A DNA stretch of 23,174 nucleotides. Origin: Saccoglossus kowalevskii (taxonomy: Eukaryota > Hemichordata > Enteropneusta > Harrimaniidae). The DNA is taken from NCBI RefSeq assembly GCF_000003605.2, contig NW_003134344.1, positions 587,313-610,486 of the forward strand, in the 5' to 3' direction. Under the pieces are notes generated by a model. That model ran no database searches, was not told the origin of the DNA, and worked only from the letters and a program-made list of their open reading frames with translations. A program made the position numbers and the translations under genes. Positions 11,233 to 21,577 of the stretch are shown in pieces; positions within the stretch are counted from its first letter, which is position 1; every line of letters begins with the position of its first letter.

Positions 11233-11504
11233 AATTGATTGACATTTTGGGAAGATATGCCTATTTTAAAATAGCATTCACATTAAATATGGTTTTAAAT
11301 TTCGCTAGCTCTATCCTTGTCTGTGTTAGTCTCCACCACGTCGTCGATAATGTACTCTCCGTTCTTCTCGAGATAGTTAGCGCTCCGGTGGGTATTCTGC
11401 TCATGGCGTCCATGGTAACCATCAAGGTTACTTTAGGCCAATATAACGCATGCGTATTCAGTGTGTATGATCTGCAGAAAAACAAATTTCAATGTTCACT
11501 GTAG
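11233..11504 (+). other. Weak exon candidate, unassigned hydrophobic frame
   Basis: A plus-strand frame runs from a possible splice acceptor (atatttttag ending at 11,232) to TAG at 11,502-11,504, about 90 codons. Its middle is hydrophobic and membrane-segment-like (for example PVGILLMASMVTIKV). The segment 11,300-11,480 is clearly richer in CpG than its surroundings. The minus strand of the same segment also has an open, charged frame (about 45 codons, containing EKNGEYIIDDVVETN, ending at TAA near 11,265), which looks equally or more protein-like. No family is recognised on either strand; a conserved non-coding element or chance are real alternatives. Confidence 0.15.
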
Positions 11505-11861
11505 TCATCATAAGAACTTTTATTATTTTTCATCCGATGTTATCATTTTTCCATCATAATCAGAAAGAGGTGATCTGCATATAATACAAAGTAGTAATGA
11601 AACATGCATTACTCATTTTCACAATGAATAGTTGGCAATCGTTGTGAAAGTTACTAATATATATTAAATAAATATTATTCGCGTATTGCAAGGAATGCAT
11701 CATTCATTTCATATTCAAATATGACGTTTTCTCGTCTCCACAGGGAACTTAAAGCAAATCACGTTTTTAAGTACCAGTGGATTTGTCGCAGGGAAAAATC
11801 TTTACACCAAGGAACCGCTTTATTTACAAATAAATTAGATAGTTTGACGATCTACTAAACG

Positions 11862-11919
11862 ATTATATACATATAATATGAGTGCTCCGGGAATGCAACT
11901 TATATTATGTGTATATAAT
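11862..11919. other. Stem-loop with 21-bp arms
   Basis: Arms 11,862-11,882 and 11,899-11,919 are reverse complements with two mismatches, around the 16-base loop tgctccgggaatgcaa, which is notably GC-rich for the area. The fold is about 58 bases, the size of a short microRNA precursor or of a small foldback element. The stem is almost entirely A+T, which makes a genuine pre-miRNA less likely. Confidence 0.55.
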
Positions 11920-12340
11920 ACAAGCTTTGGGGAATTAGTTTTCATTATATATATATAATGCATTATGGAGGTTTGTATAATGATGAATTGATTTATTTGT
12001 CTGGAGTATTACTAGAATTAATCCCCGGTCACGTGATTTACAGTGCGAGTGGCCAATGATTTCGTGTGATAATGAGAGGCACACCATGGCATTACTGACC
12101 ATGATGGTGAGAATTAGACAATGATTTGAAGATGACTGAATTACGTTCCTAGTAATTTGAACTAAACATAAAAAATTACAAAAAATGTCCAATTTATTAA
12201 TGAATTATGTATATAATGTCAGCACAACAAGTTTACTTTTCTTGGTTTATATATAATCGTTGATGAAATGCATTTGCTGATTTAATATTTATATCGAAAA
12301 TGTACTCAATTTTCAGAAAAGACCAATAATTATTCTTCTA
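11920..12340. other. No recognisable gene; A+T-rich
   Basis: An (AT)n stretch lies near 11,947-11,959 and a CACGTG at 12,031-12,036. A minus-strand frame of 85 codons (11,935-12,192) resembles nothing known. The upstream endonuclease part of the retrotransposon relic that starts near 12,340 was looked for here and not recognised. Confidence 0.45.
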
Positions 12341-13640
12341 AACTAGACGTGGGGGAACTTGTCTGATGAGCAAGTTACGAACGACTGAACATCGCTAACT
12401 GCGCAGATATTCTTTATGATAATCACAGTTATTCATAAGTGGCAACGCGTCAAGGGTACAATTGGGACCTGTCCCGTAAAGTTACATAACCAGGATTCTC
12501 TGTATGCTTTCTACAGTAAAACAAAAGCAAGATGCGTGTATGCAATTAGATTTATTTAACCATTATTACACAAGTAGTGCATTCTGGAAAGAAATTCATA
12601 AAGTTGATAACAGTTGTACTGTGAATGCCTTCGTTGTGGCTGTCACCATCCTAAAATTGTAGAACAATCATTTCTACGATCTATTCAACTCCATGAAAAA
12701 CAGATGCGTTGCCAGCAGTGGTTATGCTTCTAACTTCTGCTTTAAAGTTAAATGTGTTAGTAGAAAAGAGGTTGAAACGGGTGTTGTCAATTGAAAACAA
12801 CAAATCCAGTTCAATGATTGCTATCTATGCTGAGTATCTCGAACATTCTTCACCAATATTGTTGGATTTATTAAGTTGCTGTCCATCTTTTTATTTTCTC
12901 ACAAAATTTCTGCCTGATTATATGATATTTGTGGCTCTTATTCCAAATATTTAAGATTAGTATGATAAAATCAATTATAAAAATAACTGCCGTTCGATAT
13001 CCTTGGTTATTAGTGCCAGCAATGAAGTTGAGAAAAATATTACTGAATCGTATGTTAATGTTCTTCAAACTCGAACAAGTTTCGCTTTAAAAAGAAACAT
13101 TGTTCTGATCAATGTATTTAAGTACTTAAAGTGATTGATTCATATCGATTCTAAATGCGAGTATATTCACTTGACTATAGATATAAGTAAGGAATTCGAT
13201 AGTATAAATCATAGCGTTCAGTTTGATAAACTATCAGGTTATTGAAATACTGGTATTTAAGTAGCAAGATGTTATCTTATCCCCGTATTTTTCCAATGTT
13301 TTACGTAGATGAAATAGATGGCTGGCTCAATGAATGTAAGGTTGGTTGTTGCATTCATGACACTCTTATTAACCACACTATGTATGCTGACTGCTTAGTT
13401 GTTTTTGCGTTATCAGTTGAAGAATTAACCTAATTGTTATCAATATGTGAAACAATTGTTTATATACGTCATATAATAAACAGACAATCTGATAAAAATG
13501 TGAAACATTTTCGCTATGCATGTAGATATAGCTACATTAAAACCATTTGTTTAAACTTTAGAAAATTGTGAAACACTGAAAAATTTGGTTTTAATTTATG
13601 ACTGAATATAAACTAAAGAATATGTTAATGATTATTACTA
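12341..13640 (+). mobile_element. Decayed non-LTR retrotransposon, ORF2 reverse transcriptase region
   Basis: Translated pieces in all three plus frames follow the order of an APE-type LINE ORF2 (CR1/Jockey-like). WGNLSDEQVTND (12,350-12,385) matches the post-endonuclease linker. KTKARCVYAIRFI (12,518-12,556) and FWKEIHKVDNSC (12,582-12,617) match the pre-RT region, as does NNHFYDLFNSM near 12,660. IYAEYLEHSSPILLDLL and FLPDYMIFVALIP (within 12,709-12,954) match the RT N-terminal part. NNCRSISLV and KILLNRMLMFF (12,980-13,070) match fingers motifs. IDISKEFDSINHSVQFDKL (13,177-13,233) is motif A, with its first Asp kept. FYVDEIDGWLNECKVGC and YADC (13,383-13,394) cover motifs B' to C; the second Asp of YADD is lost. 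There are at least four frame changes, several stops and internal deletions, so it is dead. No endonuclease domain, 3' tail or RNase H was found. Confidence 0.9.
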
Positions 13641-13642
13641 TA

Positions 13643-13758
13643 CATCTGTCACTGTGAAGCCATAAGTTACAGCGTCCCGTAATTCTGCGGTATTGCACTG
13701 GGAATTTTCATCCTACCATATTAGGAAACAAATATGGGACGATTACGCGCGTAAGCGT
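13643..13758. repeat. Left terminal inverted repeat
   Basis: This is the left partner of the repeat ending at 16,028: 86 bp at 85% identity followed, after a gap, by an 18-bp match around acgcgcgt. Weak similarity (about 15 of 21) continues outward of the TA to about 13,623, so the true boundary may be further out than marked. Confidence 0.8.
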
Positions 13759-13898
13759 CTTTTAATAATAAAAACAAACATGGCTTCCTTCAGGGTTTGA
13801 CCGGAGTCCACACAAAAAAGGTCGCTATATCTGTGCTAAACGTTTTGGATTTTGGCATTCCCATGATGTATTCCTGGATGGAAAAGATGTACAATAAT

Positions 13899-13989
13899 AA
13901 GGTTATTACGAGGATACTTCAAAGTATACACTCAGACAGTACGGGGTCGCATCTTCGTGCATACTTTGCAGTATCCTTGTAATAACCTC
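13899..13989. repeat. Internal hairpin with ggttattac arms
   Basis: Bases 13,899-13,928 (aaggttattacgaggatac and onward) pair with 13,960-13,989 with only a few mismatches, around a loop of about 30 bases. The right-hand arm, extended to 13,951-13,996, is also the inverted partner of 15,841-15,885 (about 36 of 45 positions). The same module therefore occurs three times in two orientations inside the element. A fourth ggttattac, near 15,561, has different flanks. Confidence 0.75.
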
Positions 13990-15061
13990 ATATTATATTT
14001 TGTTTGGTCTGCAACTGCTTTTTGTAACCTTTAGCTTATATTGTATTTTGTGTCACTTTTTATGTAACCTTTGTGTGCCGCAATCAGATATTATTATATA
14101 AAGAAAATACCCCTAAATAACAGGTTTTCTTATTTATTTTGCATATATCCCGCATACCAGGTAGCAATATTGTCACTTGACATTGAGATTATATGCATAA
14201 TATACGTGATCATCTATATACGAACAATCATGATTTGAACGAAAACAAATCCGTACATATAATGCACACAAACGAATCTTCTGGTGTTAACAAAATTCTG
14301 TATAAAGCCTTTTCTTGGAAATGAATGGATGTGAGAATCTTCATATTTTATATAGCAGGTTTATGTATACGTTTATAATTTACCATCAATCTTTCAATGT
14401 AGTAACTTATAAGCCCATTAGCCTAGGCAGCCATGTGGCTGCATTTCACAATAACAAAAAATACTATTACTATGCACACTTGATTCAACTGGTAAATAAC
14501 AGTGACTAAAATAATAACGTATCGGGGAATTCATTATATGTTAATCGTTGGGTAAATTCGAATATACATTTCATATCCATATAGAATGTATGTAGTTAAT
14601 GTATGCCAACATTGTTATCAAAAAGGCAATGACCGACAAATGACCTTTCATTTTAACAGTTATGTTGCTACTGTATCAAATAGCAATATTATGACGTATT
14701 GGGATACGACAAGCTAGTGCCAACATCGGGCATTTTATTGAGCCTAAATCAAATGTGTACTCTCGATGTACATGCAGAGTACTTGTAGTGGATTTACTGT
14801 CTTCAGTCCCCATAGAAAATGTTTAAATAACCAGTAACGAGTTATTTTTATTCGACGGCTGCTGCTCCAAGTGCGCTCCACTTTAATTAGATTCTTGTCC
14901 CTGGCGAATAAATGGTGTTTTGGGTTTCCTGCTCAAACAGGTGACGACCTCGGGTAATTTGGACGGTATTATACAACGTTTTCAAACAATTGACTTAATG
15001 CATAAAACTTGTCACTCGTACGCGTATCAACATCTTATAGAGGTCTTTTAAGCGCAGCTAA

Positions 15062-15238
15062 GGAAATGGGACGTCGACGATTCCATATGTGCGTTTATTT
15101 TCTAACGATGGCTTATTGAAGAACGGTGCAGCGGACAAGAAGACTTATTGCCGTTTTGGTGTCCATATAAGATGTAGTAACAAGCCGCATACACGCAAAC
15201 AGACAGGAAGCTACAAGAAAAAAGAGAATCGGTGTTGA
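15062..15238 (+). other. Unassigned 58-codon frame inside the inverted-repeat element
   Basis: Between TAA at 15,059-15,061 and TGA at 15,236-15,238 the plus frame is open for 58 codons with no ATG. It includes LFSNDGLLKNGAADKKTYC and a Lys/Arg-rich end (KPHTRKQTGSYKKKENRC). Its composition is protein-like, and this stretch is more GC-balanced than its neighbours, so it could be a remnant of an encoded transposase. No catalytic DDE or HTH motif is visible, and the minus strand is open too (15,113-15,304). Chance is the main alternative. Confidence 0.15.
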
Positions 15239-15560
15239 TGACCCCTCTTCAAGAAATTTAAACGATACATATAGAAGGAAGTGATTTTGATTCTGTTTGT
15301 TCATAGGTAGGATAGTAACTAATCAATTCAATTCTGCACGAATTGTTCACCATGAATAGAAGAAAATATGTCAATTATAGCCAAAATGTATGCAAGCAAT
15401 CAATCGGGTGTCGGTGATTACACTATAATAGTGTAGCACAGTACACAGAGCCACGTTTAAAACAGTGTTTCGCGTCATCGATATTCTCACCTCACAACGC
15501 AACGTATACGGTATTGAACGAAAGTAGCGGTCGTCGGGGTACATTGTTTTTATATACGAG

Positions 15561-15600
15561 GTTATTACACGACAGGCCCGTGATATCGTGTCGTGTTTAC
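15561..15600. other. Hairpin with 8-bp perfect arms next to ggttattac
   Basis: The arms acacgaca and tgtcgtgt flank a loop containing gggcccgtgat-like sequence, immediately after ggttattac. The position of this ggttattac motif inside the element suggests it is part of the element's own structure. Confidence 0.6.
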
Positions 15601-15840
15601 GATTGATTTTGGTATTTTAACAAGTATCGAAGGAAACGAGTCTAAACGCCAAACGCGATATCACAGCGTCAATATCCATCCCATAATGCTCTGCGCTTAT
15701 TTAAATTATCTCTGCCATGGAAACCTTCAGCTTTGTGGTCAAATACCTCACTACGCATGGTAATTTTTTTTACTTGTTTTATCTAGAAACATGCTACAAA
15801 AAGTAAAAAAAACATGTTTCTGACGAGGGAACATTTTTAT

Positions 15841-16028
15841 TAATATAAGGTTATTACGAGTATACGGAAAAGTAGGCACGAAGGCAGTACAACCGACGTT
15901 TTTACGTTCACGCGCGTATTCGCTTCAATTTTGGAATTCGCATTTCCTAATATGTTAGGACGAAAATACCCAGTGCAATACCACAAAGTTACGGCACGCT
16001 GTAACTTATGGTGTTACGGTGACTTATG
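15841..16028. repeat. Right terminal inverted repeat with inner module
   Basis: The outer 86 bp (15,943-16,028) pair with the left end, 15,904-15,921 pair with 13,741-13,758, and 15,841-15,885 pair with 13,951-13,996. On the left these three blocks span about 350 bases and on the right only about 190, so the left arm carries an extra 160 bases or the right arm has lost them. Confidence 0.8.
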
Positions 16029-16265
16029 TACAATGATATTTGTTACTGTACACACGTGAACACGTGAACGCGATTTTATCAGGCAAGGTATAGCAAGGTA
16101 GTGTCACTGGAGTGAAATAGTGAATGTATACAACTAAAACTTGGGAAAGCAACGTTCTGTTTAAGTTTTAAAATTGAAGAGAAACATTGAACACTGATTT
16201 ACGCCCGGATAGAATTTAATCCTGCGAATCATGCTTTAGGTGAATATTTCAATATTTTAATTTTC

Positions 16266-16341
16266 CCTTGGAATTTGGCAGGGGGGGGGTACCCCCTTAA
16301 GTGCGAATCGGTGTCACCGGCCTGCCTACGAGGTTCCAAGG
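16266..16341. other. G-tract and nested inverted repeats, possible cruciform
   Basis: Outer arms ccttggaa (16,266-16,273) and ttccaagg (16,334-16,341) are perfect complements. Next inside, ggcagg (16,277-16,282) pairs with cctgcc (16,321-16,326). In the middle lie a G9 tract, the palindrome gggggtaccccc (16,285-16,296) and the hairpin cggtg-t-caccg (16,309-16,319). Four nested or adjacent palindromes in 76 bases are unlikely to be random. It could be a foldback MITE remnant or a structured transcript. Confidence 0.65.
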
Positions 16342-16826
16342 TGTTTTTAACTGCTACGTGATCGTCTTTTATTTTATTTTACCCGTAAATCAAGAAGCAC
16401 CATTTCTAGCTTGTACAGAGGGAATTATAAAGTTAATAATTTAATGTATAATGTATAATGTATGGCCTTGAAAATTTTGAGAAGTCTGCCCTTTATCGTC
16501 GCAAATCAGTTTAATCTAATTAACTGAATGTTTTATTCAGATTCAGGGCGTGAAAAACTTGACATTTTGGCATTTGGTGGCGTACTTTCGGTGAGAGTCG
16601 GAAATCCGGAAACAGTCGACCGTTTCAGGATAGGTGGGCGTGGCTACAACACGAGAAATATCCCAAATTTACTTGGATACGAGTAATCATTTTCAGCAAA
16701 AAAATCAATAACTGCCCATTTCAGTGGGATACAGATCTAAAATGGGGAACGTGAGGGTGGGCATTGCACAGGCACTTTAAATCAATTAAAATAACCAGCT
16801 GATTTGAACAAAACTGTAGTAACCGA

Positions 16827-16846
16827 AAACAAACAAACAAACAAAC
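16827..16846. repeat. (AAAC)5 microsatellite
   Basis: Five perfect copies of AAAC are present. It lies 70 bases before a perfect CRE. Confidence 0.95.
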
Positions 16847-16917
16847 AGTAGCTATACGCGTAATGATAATGTATAGCTGATTATTTAGTGTACGACATAA
16901 TGTCATAATCTAGTCAG

Positions 16918-16925
16918 TGACGTCA
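16918..16925. promoter_or_regulatory. Perfect CRE palindrome TGACGTCA
   Basis: This is the full 8-bp CREB/ATF site, embedded in cagtgacgtcacaatt. It is one of two perfect CREs in the window (the other is at 9728-9735). No transcript can be tied to it. Confidence 0.4.
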
Positions 16926-17180
16926 CAATTGGAGACAGAGACAATTAATGATATTAAAAGTACGCACGTATGCACACGACCAATTAGTCCGAATAGTGAC
17001 ACACTGTCTGTAGTTCGGATTGTCGAATAACACAAAGCTCGATAGTTTACGTCAAATGTGAGGTTTCAAATTATAAGTAGTGTCAAATTTTCCCTTTTTT
17101 ACAGGAAAACTCTCATTTTGTTTGTTAAAACTTTGATACGTCTATTTCATAGTAACGGGCAACGTAACCTAAACTATGCT

Positions 17181-18570
17181 AATTAAAAGTCCGAATCGAC
17201 AAAAGTAACGGAAATTCCGAATGTCATTAAAACTGAAGTCATATAGCGTGAGCGTTCAGTGAAGAGAATGAATTCCTTCGACGTTGGAGATGACGTTATT
17301 TCCTGTGTGATTAGAGTGGGGATGGAAGAGGTCGTGGAATAAATGGGGATAATCTGATATGAGACGGTGGAAGAACCATATCTATGATTTATCGGATACT
17401 CCAATCATGAATCTTAATTTAAAACCCCGTGTCACGAAAAAAGTAACAGAATAGAGAGCGACTCTACAGCGACTTCCGCCATACACAGCAGCATTACTAT
17501 ATTCAAATTGGTATGTTCATAAATTGCATAGATTAACCTGAACGCGTACATTTCCATTTTTGTTGCTGTAGTGAGAAAACCACACATGTATTAACCATAA
17601 CCATGTAGTACTAGTGTATATCATTACATTTTTAATGACAATGTTTCGACGAGCTAACGCAACTGAGACTTACGATAATTCCCTCGCCGTATTCCCATCG
17701 ACTGCATCCAGTTTCACTAATACAATTAATTTGTAACAGTATCACTGCATATTGAATTGAATTACCTGCTGTCGTTTATATCGGTCATAACAACTTTCAC
17801 TACTTTAATTATACATCTATTACTTGATTTTAGATTTCAGAAATACTACGTTTGTCCAATCAAAATATGAAAAACAACTATATATTATGTGTTGGTGATA
17901 TTACAGATCAAATGCAGATATTATCATTATTTTTATTATTGCTGTTATACTAATTAATACCTTAATAACCTAACAAACAAATAATAATACAAAATGTACT
18001 ATTAACTGAAGCAGTTTTATTCTAGTGTGCAGTAAAACTGCTAACTCGAATTGGGTTTGCCTGTTGGCTTGCGTAATAATTTAATAGATATAATAACTGC
18101 AACAACGTAAGTTCACTGGCTCACTGACACACTCAATTAACACGTGTGCTTTCATATATATCGAGACGTTGTGAATCTCTCTATGTCCGGAATCGCCACT
18201 AGAGTTATTTCGGTGTCTTCTCACCGGTAATCATAATTCCAGTGTGTTTTTACAGTCGCTTTGAATTATTCTTTTGCTGCATATAATAAAAAGTTGTGTA
18301 TTTTTTCATGAATGCGTTCATGTGCTTCGTTCACTTTAATGTGAATGCTGACGACTGTTTGTTACACTGAGCTGGCAAGTAACGTGCAGAATGACAGGAA
18401 ACGAATCAACCAGCAGTTGGGAACGAGCACATGACTGCTGATTACGATGAGTGGTGTGGTTTGCCCCTAGAACAAACAACAGAGGAAACATAAATCGATT
18501 GTTTACCCTTATTTGTTACAGATTGTTAATCAAATTCAACCACTTAACCATGTTTTGCCAAATCAAGAGA
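17181..18570. other. No recognisable gene
   Basis: A minus-strand frame at 17,183-17,404 (73 codons, rich in Ser, Thr and Ile) is somewhat protein-like but matches nothing known. On the plus strand a short frame (MNSFDVGDDVISCVIRVG) overlaps it. The remainder is A+T-rich without supported features. Confidence 0.45.
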
Positions 18571-18571
18571 A

Positions 18572-18618
18572 ATACCCATCGGCCTTTGCGCCGTCGAGGG
18601 TATGTACTTCACCACTAA
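18572..18618 (+). mobile_element. Possible Helitron 3' terminus (hairpin plus CTAA)
   Basis: ATACCC (18,572-18,577) pairs with GGGTAT (18,598-18,603). Inside, tcg pairs with cga, or cggc with gccg, giving a compact GC-rich stem-loop. Eleven bases later comes CTAA (18,615-18,618) followed by T. Eukaryotic Helitrons end in CTRR, preceded by such a hairpin at about 10-12 bases, and insert between A and T; this site fits all three rules. No 5' TC end or Rep/helicase coding was identified, so only the terminus is proposed. Confidence 0.3.
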
Positions 18619-20760
18619 TTGCAATTATAATCATCTTCGGAGCCCATTAATTAAATAGGTTGTATCTGAAGCGTAATCCTCGGTCAGTCGACCAAAATCA
18701 ACCACTTTAATCGCAGTGTTTTAGTCTACCGCATACAAATGGTTTCCGGAGAATATGTTTTCAATCAGTGGCGTCTAGAGTACTTTACCTGTATGCTGAC
18801 GTAAAACAAATACACACTCTTTAAGTTGTCATTGTCTATTCAGTGAGCGCCATTTGCTTGTAGACTACCACAGATTGATACAGACGCTATCGTTTCGAGA
18901 TTGCAAATGTAACCAAAGTATTTCAATAATTGCAAATGTCGATCTATGCCTGGGGGGAAATGAACTGCGTTCATGAAAATCAAATGTTTGCTTGTTTGCT
19001 GGGAAACATATATTCATTCTTAAAGCGCTTAAGCCGGCAACTGTGCCGATTCGGACTTCAAGCGATGGCAGAGTATGGTAGATGATCCGGGCATTTCCAG
19101 GTGACACATATCCCAAGGCGTTAACGTGCAATAAATATACGTAATTATTGCTGTCTCAATAACGTGTTACGGCTCTGTGCGACACATCAAAACGTCGACA
19201 TCTGTGTTTTTCCTGCCCATTCTATTAGTAGTTACTTCAGAATTGGACAAAAGTAAGACAATATTATTAAAATACAAACTCACTAATGGTTTTCCCGAGG
19301 AAATTGCTGTGATTATGTGAATTTTCATTTATCGAAAGTGTAGAGACACAAGGTAACTCTCCGCTATCAATGACACTGTAAAAACCGTCTTCCCTGTGTA
19401 CTGCTGCTCACTTGCCGTTAAGTGAATATACATTTTAAATCAAGGTAACTGAAATATTAAAGAAAATCGATTGTATTTCTTTTTTGTTAACTGACACCGG
19501 TTTGCCCCCTCGAAGTATTAAAAATCATTATAACTTGCCAGTTTGGGTCGCTAATTTCAATTCCAACTGCAATTTCAACTTGAAGAGCTAATCCCTTAGA
19601 GACCGAATACGATGTCTTCACTCATTCACTGGTGTCAATTTTTTATGTCTTAAAGCTGTTCTCTGTCTTGTTGATTCTGAATTTATAGTTTTCATTAGCG
19701 CTGTCGACGCCCGTCGTTTCAAATAAGCTCACACAGAGGAAATGCGCACAGCAAGTGACGTGTGCATAGCCGTGCTATCGATTAAAACAGGGTGGATATG
19801 GTGGATATCAATCAAACTTTACAGATTCTGTCAATTTTTAAGTTCAACGAGCGACAATCAAGTAAATTTGAAATGAATCTCCACAGTCAAGGTTATACGA
19901 CCCCTAAGACGACATCAGAAAACAATCTGTTGCAATATTACGCGAATACCACGATTATATATTATAAATATCGCATATTATATATTAGTCAAACCCAAGG
20001 TGCCAGTTTATCCCACGCCAGGGTATTACATAACAATCATTTTGTTGACATGCCTACCGCATGAACAGTTGACGGACACAATAACTTGTTCTCAATAAAA
20101 ATGTATTTGTTTTACCACACGCAGGCTTTGAATGATGCAAACGTTTTAATTTAAATAACAAAAAAATTATTACAATATTCACTCATACGTGACCACTGCG
20201 AAATTATGAACAATGCCTCGCCCATCTTTCCAAACAGCAACGTACTCAATGTAGCGTTATCTGGACGGGCGGTATTCTCAATTTAAACCGAATGATATGC
20301 GCGACTGACCCCATTCCGATTTTGCAGATACATATATATCATAGTAATAAACGTGTCTATAATCATTTTACAGAAGTGTACAGCATGATATGAAATATAC
20401 ATGGATTAATTTTCGATAACATGTTATTTCTATTTAACTGTGCGCGGCAAACAAAACAAATAAAAATAGACATTACCACTATGATATCGTCAATTCGTCA
20501 AATTGCCGGTGGGAATACAGTTTTCGTACACTGGTGTCTGCTTTTGAATGTTGTGATTGTACCGCTCCCTCCACGAGAGTCCCATCAATAAACAGTAATT
20601 TTGAAACATTTTACTCATACGGGAAATATTTCAATACGCAGAATTCATGAATTGTTGTGAGAATGTAAGCTATTGTCTTGTTTTAAAAGAATAACACCAG
20701 GTTAAACGATCTAGAATGTTAACCGTCCGTGACTATGATGTCTTAGCTGCCTTCCACGTC
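18619..20760. other. No recognisable gene
   Basis: The direct repeat attgcaaatgt occurs at 18,900-18,910 and 18,928-18,938. Frames at 18,865-19,131 (minus, 88 codons) and 19,792-20,064 (plus, 90 codons) show no family features. Nothing else is supported. Confidence 0.45.
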
Positions 20761-20767
20761 TTCAGCT

Positions 20768-20977
20768 ATGCATCAACGGTTGGCGCAAGTGATTCAGATC
20801 GGGTCAATTAATTCTCACTATCTTTCACTTTGTGATTCACTTGAAACAGCATTTGAAAAAAAGTACATGTGTGTACCATTCCCGGATTCATACTGGGTAC
20901 CGGAGTCGGAACATAAAGCAATTCCCCGTTTTATCATGCTCTATCATGACTCGGTTGGTGATTTATTTATTACTTAA
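20768..20977 (+). other. Unassigned 69-codon frame, weak coding candidate
   Basis: ATG at 20,768 opens 69 codons to TAA. The second half (including VPFPDSYWVPESEHKAIPRF) has a balanced, protein-like composition, but no domain is recognised, and an overlapping frame in another phase (20,832-21,014) is also open. No splice sites or promoter were found that would decide it. Confidence 0.12.
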
Positions 20978-21577
20978 ACACTTAGCAACAACACATACAT
21001 ATAAAACCAACTGAAACACGGAAAGACGATTGATTCTCTGGCAACATTTATTAAGAAATGTAACTGACTGGCAATGAGTGATTCGTAATTCCAATATACC
21101 AGTTAATATCACTAAGGGTGCGAATTGATCTAATATTTTAAATCTTCTGTCAACAGATCGAACTGTCGAAAATGGTCAATAGCAGTATACAACTTAAGTG
21201 ACATTTATTTGGGAAAACTTTACATAGCGATTGTAGAAATAATTTATAAGAAACCAGTTTCAATTGGAGTTTGAAAGTAGTTTGATTTTTCCAAGTGTGA
21301 TTCCAAGTATCACGTCATTAACAGAATGGGAATTCGCTATAGATATGACGTAGGTGTGATGCAGTGGTAAATGATGTTACAAAGACCTCGATTACGCTTC
21401 ATATGAAAACTGAACAATATTTGAAGATTATCCTTAATATATTGTCACTCATGTTATTGAAGCGAATTGTTCATACACTCAAACTCGATTTTAAAGTACA
21501 CCCCCGTTAAAGAACCACTACGACAGTGAAGTACATTTTGTCGATAGTTACAACTGAAACGAAATAACGATTCCTGT

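Larger units (their letters stand above)
13643..16028. mobile_element. DNA transposon or foldback element with long terminal inverted repeats
   Basis: The left end 13,643-13,728 and the reverse complement of 15,943-16,028 match at 73 of 86 positions by hand alignment, sharing ccataagttacagcg and ggtattgcactggg. A further 15 of 18 positions match at 13,741-13,758 versus 15,904-15,921. Each end is flanked by TA (13,641-13,642 and 16,029-16,030), which would fit a TA target duplication as made by Tc1/mariner and a few other superfamilies. The element is about 2.4 kb. No transposase was recognised, so it is probably non-autonomous or decayed. It lies directly after the retrotransposon relic, which it may have interrupted or truncated. 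Superfamily is not assigned. Confidence 0.75.
16031..17180. other. No recognisable gene; small repeats and structured DNA only
   Basis: Just after the transposon end lie two CACGTG boxes in tandem (cacgtgaacacgtgaac, about 16,054-16,070). Retrotransposon sequence does not visibly resume here. Three copies of taatgta occur at 16,442-16,462. The minus-strand frame at 16,721-16,906 spans a simple repeat and is not a gene. Confidence 0.5.

Noticed and set aside
13797-13982. 61-codon frame as a transposase fragment
   Set aside because: It runs through the internal hairpin of the inverted-repeat element and shows no DDE or helix-turn-helix features.
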